In this document: positions 56,709 through 61,772 of the stretch, piece after piece
How the letters are laid out: the number at the start of each line of letters is the position of its first letter
How positions within the stretch are numbered: position 1 is the stretch's first letter
Source of the DNA: an uncultured Prevotella sp.
Lineage (GTDB): Bacteria > Bacteroidota > Bacteroidia > Bacteroidales > Bacteroidaceae
DNA: 61,772 nucleotides
Assembly (NCBI GenBank): GCA_944320195.1
Contig: CALUGP010000016.1
Span: forward strand, 1-61,772
Direction of reading: 5' to 3'
Program-made: the position numbers and the translations under genes
Notes under the pieces: generated by a model
Seen by the model: the letters and a program-made list of their open reading frames with translations, nothing else
Told to the model about the DNA's origin: nothing
Databases searched by the model: none

Positions 56709-59032
56709 AAAAGAACATAAGCGCAAAATGCGTGGCGGTATGCATGGCGGCAACCGCCATAATGCTCACCTCGTGCTCCACGACCAAGAACATTCAGGAA
56801 GGCGACCAGCTGTTCATTGGCCTTGAAAAGATAGAATACACCAATGTTGACGAAGAAACAGCGCCATACCATCTGTCCGTCACAAAAGAAGAAGTAGAGG
56901 CGTCACTGGCGACTGCTCCCAACGGCGCACTATTCGGAAGTTCTTATTACCGAACGCCGTTTCCCTACGGCCTTTGGATATGGAACGCCTTTTCAGGGTC
57001 AAGGAACAAGATTGCAAAATGGATAACAAAGACGTTCGGCAAAGCCCCAGTACTTATGAGACAGGTCAATCCTGAGCTGCGAGCTTCCGTGGCGCAATCC
57101 GTATTGCAAAGCCACGGCTACCTGAACGGGCAAGTGGACTACAAGGTTGTCGAACAAAAAAATCCGAAGAAAGCCAAAATAGGATACACCGTCAACTTCG
57201 GGCCGCTTTTCACCGTCGACACACTTGAATATATCGACTTTCCAAATGAAGCGGACAGCCTTATCAACCTGACGAAAGCGGAAACATTGATAAAGCCAGG
57301 AGCACCACTTGACGCTTCTGACATGGATGCCGAACGCAACCGCCTGTCAACCCTGTTCCGCAACAACGGATACTACTTCTATCAACCAAGCTTCGCCTCA
57401 TATCTAGCCGACACAACGGCCATGCCTGGAAAGGCAAAGCTGAGACTGCAAATGGCCACCAACCTGCCTCCCATAGTAAAACGCAAATGGCATATCGGCA
57501 AAATACGCATTAACCTGCGCAAGCAATTCATGGAAGAACTGAAGGACTCCTTCAGTCACCGCTACTTCACTGTCAGATTCAACGGCAAGCGCCCGCCAAT
57601 ACGTCCAAGGATAATCTTGGCTGACCTGAAACTGCGCCCACGCCAACAGTTCAATTATGACAAATACATTGAATCAGCCAACAAGATCAACGGCTCCGGA
57701 CTGTTCAGTTCGACGGAGTTCAATTTCACGCCGCGTGACACCACGGGGCGCAGCGACACACTGGACGTAGACCTGACATGCACGTTCGGCAAGCCATACG
57801 ACTTCTACATCGAAACGAACTACAGAAACAAAATCAACGGACGGCACGGCCCGGAACTTGTTGTAGGTTTCACCAAGCGCAACGCATTCCGCGGAGGCGA
57901 GAAACTCGACATAAACCTGCACGGCTCATACGAATGGGAACAGGGCGGCAACGTGAACGGCACGGGTGGCAACATGAACTCTTACGAATACGGGCTGGAT
58001 GCGTCAATAGAATTTCCACGCCTCGTGGTGCCTTTCCTGAAATTCAGGAGACGCTTCTTCACCACACCATCAACCCACGCCATGATAGGCATGAATGTGC
58101 TCAACCGCCCCGACTTCTTCAAGATGCACACGTTCTCGGCCGAATGGACGTACACATGGCAACGCTCTGACAAGTGGCGTCATGAGTTCAGTCCGCTAAC
58201 ACTGAAATACCAGAAACTCAACCACACAACGATGAAGTTTGACTCTATTCTCTATGCAAACCCCTACTTGCAGACATCAATGCAGGACGTGTTCATACCT
58301 AAAATGCACTACACGCTTACCTACAGTTCGAAAATGCGCAGCCGCCACCCGTTTGTATGGGAAACAACCATTACCGAGTCTGGCAACATCCTGTCGCTGG
58401 GCTACATGGCGGCAGGCAACAAATGGAGCGAGACGAACAAGCAACTATTCAAGAACCCATACGCCCAGTTCCTGAAACTGGAGACAGACATAAGCAAGAT
58501 CTGGCAGCTTGGAATAAAGTCTCAGCTTGTGGCACACGCCAACGCGGGCGTGATATACTCATACGGCAACAGCGTGAGCGCACCATACAGCGAGCAGTTC
58601 TACGTGGGCGGAGCCAACAGCATAAGGGCGTTCGCCGTGCGCAGCATAGGCCCGGGCAGCTACACAACGGACGTGTCGCGCCTGTCATACCTCGACCAGA
58701 CCGGCGACATCAAGCTGCAGCTCAACCTGGAATACCGCTTCAACCTCTTCGGCAGCCTCTACGGAGCCACGTTCATCGATGCCGGCAACGTGTGGGCGCT
58801 GCGCGACGACGGCTACCGCCGCGGAGCACAGTTCAAGCTGAAAAACGCGTTGAAGGAAATGGCCCTGGGCACTGGCGTGGGCATACGCTACGACCTGGAG
58901 TTCCTCGTCCTCCGGCTTGACTGGGGCATCGGCCTGCATGTGCCTTACGAGACCGGCAAGAGCGGCTTCTACAACATACCGAAGTTCAAGGACGGACAGG
59001 CCATCCACCTGGCAATAGGCTACCCGTTCTAA
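56705..59032 (+). CDS. tamL: TamL, lipidated TamA/BamA-family outer membrane protein
   Basis: Outer membrane Omp85-family protein of 775 residues and partner of TamB. Unlike proteobacterial TamA it has a lipoprotein signal: MKKNISAKCVAVCMAATAIM with lipobox LTSC (Cys24), as in the TamL proteins of Bacteroidetes. POTRA-like segments cover about 30-360 (IGYTVNFGPLFTVDTLEYID, LSTLFRNNGYYFYQPSF). The 16-strand-type barrel shows the conserved FYVGGANSIRAFAVRSIGPG (the VRGF-like region, here IRAF) and ends HLAIGYPF. It is translationally coupled to tamB. Confidence 0.92.
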   Translation: MKKNISAKCVAVCMAATAIMLTSCSTTKNIQEGDQLFIGLEKIEYTNVDEETAPYHLSVTKEEVEASLATAPNGALFGSSYYRTPFPYGLWIWNAFSGSRNKIAKWITKTFGKAPVLMRQVNPELRASVAQSVLQSHGYLNGQVDYKVVEQKNPKKAKIGYTVNFGPLFTVDTLEYIDFPNEADSLINLTKAETLIKPGAPLDASDMDAERNRLSTLFRNNGYYFYQPSFASYLADTTAMPGKAKLRLQMATNLPPIVKRKWHIGKIRINLRKQFMEELKDSFSHRYFTVRFNGKRPPIRPRIILADLKLRPRQQFNYDKYIESANKINGSGLFSSTEFNFTPRDTTGRSDTLDVDLTCTFGKPYDFYIETNYRNKINGRHGPELVVGFTKRNAFRGGEKLDINLHGSYEWEQGGNVNGTGGNMNSYEYGLDASIEFPRLVVPFLKFRRRFFTTPSTHAMIGMNVLNRPDFFKMHTFSAEWTYTWQRSDKWRHEFSPLTLKYQKLNHTTMKFDSILYANPYLQTSMQDVFIPKMHYTLTYSSKMRSRHPFVWETTITESGNILSLGYMAAGNKWSETNKQLFKNPYAQFLKLETDISKIWQLGIKSQLVAHANAGVIYSYGNSVSAPYSEQFYVGGANSIRAFAVRSIGPGSYTTDVSRLSYLDQTGDIKLQLNLEYRFNLFGSLYGATFIDAGNVWALRDDGYRRGAQFKLKNALKEMALGTGVGIRYDLEFLVLRLDWGIGLHVPYETGKSGFYNIPKFKDGQAIHLAIGYPF

Positions 59033-59112
59033 AGATACACATGCAGAAACAAGACGTAAGAAAAAACGGAAACACCCAAATAAAAACATTTCAACTAACA
59101 AAAAACTTTTAC

Positions 59113-61554
59113 ATGAAAACCCCAACAGCAAAGAATCTATGTTCATTGACAGTCAAAGCCATTCTGGCAGCATTGCTCATCGGAGGGCATGCCGTCAGCA
59201 TACATGCGGAAAACAATGAAACAGAACTACCCCAGGCAAGAGAAACAAAAATCAACGGCGGATGGAAATTCACTCACGACGACCCGTCTGGAGCCGAAAA
59301 GCCAAGCTATGACGACAAGTCTTGGCGCACTGTAGACCTGCCTCACGACTGGAGCATTGAAGGAATGGCGGAGAAGACAAACCCGGCCGGCAATGACGGG
59401 GGCTACTATCCCACAGGCATTGCCTGGTACCGCAAAACCCTGAACCTGCCCGAACATGACGCAAACACCATGACAACAATCTATTTTGAAGGCGTTTACA
59501 TGAACTCCACTGTCTACGTCAACGGGCACAAGCTGGGCACACGGCCCTACGGATACTCATCATTCCATTACGACATTACGCCGTACCTGAAAAAAGGGCG
59601 CAACACCATAGCCGTGCGCGTGGACAACTCAATGCAGAAAAACTGCCGCTGGTACAGCGGCTCGGGCATATACCGGAACGTGAAACTGATACGCACGCCC
59701 CTTCTTCATTTCAAGACATGGGGCGTATTTGTGAAGAGCCGCGAGATAAACGGACAGACTTTTGTCGAGACGGAAGCCGCGATACGCAATGAAAACAACG
59801 CCGCAAAGACATTCACCCTCAGGACTACCATCAACGACAACGACGAGACAAAGGCTTCGCAAGACGTAACAATGACACTCGGCCCAGACGGAGAAAAAAC
59901 AGTTTGCCTGCAACTCCCGGTATCCGACCCCAAGCTGTGGAGTCCCGACGCGCCCAACCTTTATCGGCTGACATGCAGCATCATGACACCCGACGGACAC
60001 GGAGACACCGTGACCGAGGCATTCGGGATAAGGACAATAGAATACTCAGCCGACAAGGGCTTTCTGCTGAACGGACGGCAAATCAAACTCAACGGCGGAT
60101 GCGTACACCACGACAACGGCTGTCTGGGCGCTGCATCATACCGCGATGCGGAATGGCGCAAGGTCAGACTGATGAAAGAAGCCGGTTTCAACGCAGTGCG
60201 CACGTCCCACAACCCACCGTCAGAGGCGTTTCTCGATGCCTGCGACAGCCTCGGACTGCTCGTCATCGACGAGGCTTTCGACGGCTGGCGCGAATCAAAA
60301 ACGGCGCACGACTATTCGGAACAGTTCGACCAATGGTGGCCACAAGACATAGAGGCAATGGTGGCGCGCGACCGCAACCATCCCTCCATCTTCTGCTGGA
60401 GCATCGGCAACGAAATAATGGAGAGAAAAAAACCGGAGGCCGTGCTTACAGCCTACGCACTGGCCGGACATGTGCGCAGACTGGATCCTACACGCCCAGT
60501 CACGTCGGCATTAGCTTCATGGGACGCCGACTGGGAGATATACGACCCCCTGGCCGCCGCCCACGACATCGTAGGCTACAACTACATGATGCACAAAGGC
60601 CCGTCAGACCATCAACGGGTGCCGTCAAGAGTGATGATGCAGACCGAGTCATATCCGCGCGACGCCTTTGCAAACTGGGCCAGGGTTGACGCTTACCCAT
60701 ACATAATAGGCGACTTCGTCTGGACTGCCATCGATTATCTCGGGGAGTCAGGCATTGGCCGCTACTTCTACAAAGGAGCTACAGAAGGCGAACACTACGA
60801 CCGCGACCAATACCCCTGGCACGGCGCATACTGCGGCGACATCGACCTGACCGGAATGCGCAAGCCCATATCCCACTACCGCGAGACACTCTACGATGCC
60901 CGTCCCGGCGTATACATGGCCGTCAAAGAACCAGACGGATACTACGGCGAGATAAGGGAAACGAAATGGGGAGTATGGCCGACGTGGGAGAGCTGGACAT
61001 GGCCCGGGCATGAAGGCAAACCCATCGAAGTGGAGATATACTCACGCTATCCGTCAGTACGGCTTTACCTTGACAACAAGCTCATAGGCGAACGACCCAC
61101 CACACAGGCTGAAGAGTTCAAGACCGTGTTCAGCATTCCCTACACGCCGGGCACGCTCCGCGCAGTCGGCGTAAACGAAGGACGCGAGCTGGCGGGCGAC
61201 ACATTGGCCACAGCCGGCAGGCCCGCAGCCATAAGACTGACAGCCGACCGCACCGAGATGCCGGCCGACGGACAGTCGCTGACCTACGTCACGGCCGAGA
61301 TAACAGACAAAGAGGGGCGCGTTGTGCCGACCGCAGACCAACAACTTACCTTCACCCTGGAAGGAGAAGGCACTCTGCTCGCCACATGCAGCGCCGACAT
61401 GACAGACAACACGGCCTACACCCAGCCCGAAAGGAAAACATGGAAAGGCCGCGCCCTGGCCGTGATAAAGAGCGGACGGGAAACCGGACGGCTAAAACTA
61501 ACCGTAAAAGGGAAAGGACTTAAGAAGAGCGGCATCACCATCAATGTGGAATGA
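59113..61554 (+). CDS. Glycoside hydrolase family 2 (beta-galactosidase-like)
   Basis: Secreted or periplasmic glycosidase of 813 residues. ATG 59113 was chosen as the start because a signal-like segment (AKNLCSLTVKAILAALLIGG, then HAVSIHA) follows. The GH2 sugar-binding domain (WRTVDLPHDWSIEGM, GGYYPTGIAWYRKTL) and Ig-like domain precede the TIM barrel with NAVRTSHNPPSEAFLDACD. The acid/base Glu434 is in WSIGNEIMER and the nucleophile Glu512 in MMQTESYP. A DUF4982-like domain and a C-terminal Ig-like domain (about 690-813) follow. Substrate may be a beta-galactoside or beta-glucuronide; no SusCD pair is adjacent. Confidence 0.93.
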   Translation: MKTPTAKNLCSLTVKAILAALLIGGHAVSIHAENNETELPQARETKINGGWKFTHDDPSGAEKPSYDDKSWRTVDLPHDWSIEGMAEKTNPAGNDGGYYPTGIAWYRKTLNLPEHDANTMTTIYFEGVYMNSTVYVNGHKLGTRPYGYSSFHYDITPYLKKGRNTIAVRVDNSMQKNCRWYSGSGIYRNVKLIRTPLLHFKTWGVFVKSREINGQTFVETEAAIRNENNAAKTFTLRTTINDNDETKASQDVTMTLGPDGEKTVCLQLPVSDPKLWSPDAPNLYRLTCSIMTPDGHGDTVTEAFGIRTIEYSADKGFLLNGRQIKLNGGCVHHDNGCLGAASYRDAEWRKVRLMKEAGFNAVRTSHNPPSEAFLDACDSLGLLVIDEAFDGWRESKTAHDYSEQFDQWWPQDIEAMVARDRNHPSIFCWSIGNEIMERKKPEAVLTAYALAGHVRRLDPTRPVTSALASWDADWEIYDPLAAAHDIVGYNYMMHKGPSDHQRVPSRVMMQTESYPRDAFANWARVDAYPYIIGDFVWTAIDYLGESGIGRYFYKGATEGEHYDRDQYPWHGAYCGDIDLTGMRKPISHYRETLYDARPGVYMAVKEPDGYYGEIRETKWGVWPTWESWTWPGHEGKPIEVEIYSRYPSVRLYLDNKLIGERPTTQAEEFKTVFSIPYTPGTLRAVGVNEGRELAGDTLATAGRPAAIRLTADRTEMPADGQSLTYVTAEITDKEGRVVPTADQQLTFTLEGEGTLLATCSADMTDNTAYTQPERKTWKGRALAVIKSGRETGRLKLTVKGKGLKKSGITINVE

Positions 61555-61615
61555 CACACCCTCGTTACATGCAAATCCAGCCTGACGCGTAACCCCCTGA
61601 TAATCAACGTCTGTG

Positions 61616-61676
61616 CAAAAGACCGTCTTTTAGCTTGCGAAAGAGCATGTTTTGCAGGTCAAAAGACGGCCTTTTG
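61616..61676. repeat. GACGGCC-type hairpin, copy B6
   Basis: CAAAAGACCGTCTTTTAGCTTGC is followed by GCATGTTTTGCAGGTC and AAAAGACGGCCTTTTG. It shares the TTTTAGCTTGC tail with copy B2. It begins 62 bases after the GH2 stop. Confidence 0.75.
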
Positions 61677-61772
61677 TCGTGTGATTTACCGTCAATTGTC
61701 TTTTCCTGATTTATGTTGACACTTTTTCTCTAAATAAACTAAACAGGTTTACACAATCGGATTATCCGTACT
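61677..61772. other. Gene-free end of window
   Basis: AT-rich sequence with no recognisable gene, promoter box or terminator. Confidence 0.5.

Overview
The window looks like a chromosomal segment of a Bacteroidales bacterium, most likely Prevotellaceae-like. The evidence is many TAnnTTTG -7 boxes with a TTG/TTTG element 19-20 nt upstream, Bacteroidetes-restricted families (GLPGLI, DUF4230, DUF4251, DUF4738-like, DUF4827-like, VirE/DUF3874, the lipoprotein TamA homologue TamL), lipoproteins, and few Shine-Dalgarno sites. The genus is inference only.

Layout. 0.2-0.9 kb: exonuclease III. 1.0-4.0 kb: accessory stretch with a translationally coupled DUF3795 / zinc-ribbon-flavin-oxidase-like pair read leftward from a long structured leader, a broken small membrane gene, then four back-to-back non-coding palindromic blocks. 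4.0-8.3 kb: leftward operon of a secreted protein, a GLPGLI protein and a TonB-receptor-like barrel. 8.6-16.6 kb: a complete six-gene ABC-2/HlyD/TolC exporter flanked by TetR and AraC regulators. 16.7-19.6 kb: lipoproteins, a DUF4230 pair and a CcdA/ArsG-like membrane protein. 20.0-28.2 kb: serine acetyltransferase, rRNA methyltransferase, DPP IV, PurD and membrane proteins. 28.4-30.9 kb: a methyltransferase and an unusual fusion of an ECF sigma factor to a transmembrane helix and a beta-barrel. 31.3-37.2 kb: DUF2723 glycosyltransferase-like protein, polysaccharide deacetylase, QueG and small proteins. 37.3-46.3 kb: an AT-rich accessory island with an Mrr-type nuclease, five mostly unrecognised genes and an orphan VirE/VapE-type helicase. 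46.5-51.5 kb: GlmM, a DUF4827-like lipoprotein, tRNA-Met(CAU), TetR, FabG and an RluA-family enzyme. 52.1-59.0 kb: TamB and TamL, followed by a family 2 glycoside hydrolase.

The strongest leads are these. First, one ORF (29233-30903) joins a cytoplasmic sigma factor to an inner-membrane helix and an outer-membrane-type barrel. Second, a predicted ~260-nt structured 5' leader (2051-2310) carries a four-codon leader peptide whose stop codon touches the main stem. Third, the intergenic DNA is unusually ordered: most long spacers are inverted repeats built from one short word per element (TTCCGCA-GAAA-TGCGGAA, CTGACAG, GACGGCC, TTAAGAATTAAG, and others), with base changes that preserve pairing between copies.

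Most genes are housekeeping or envelope functions. TetR-FabG, TamB-TamL, GlmM, the polysaccharide deacetylase, the exporter and the barrel proteins give the segment a strong envelope-biogenesis flavour. All assignments come from reading the sequence; no database search was run.
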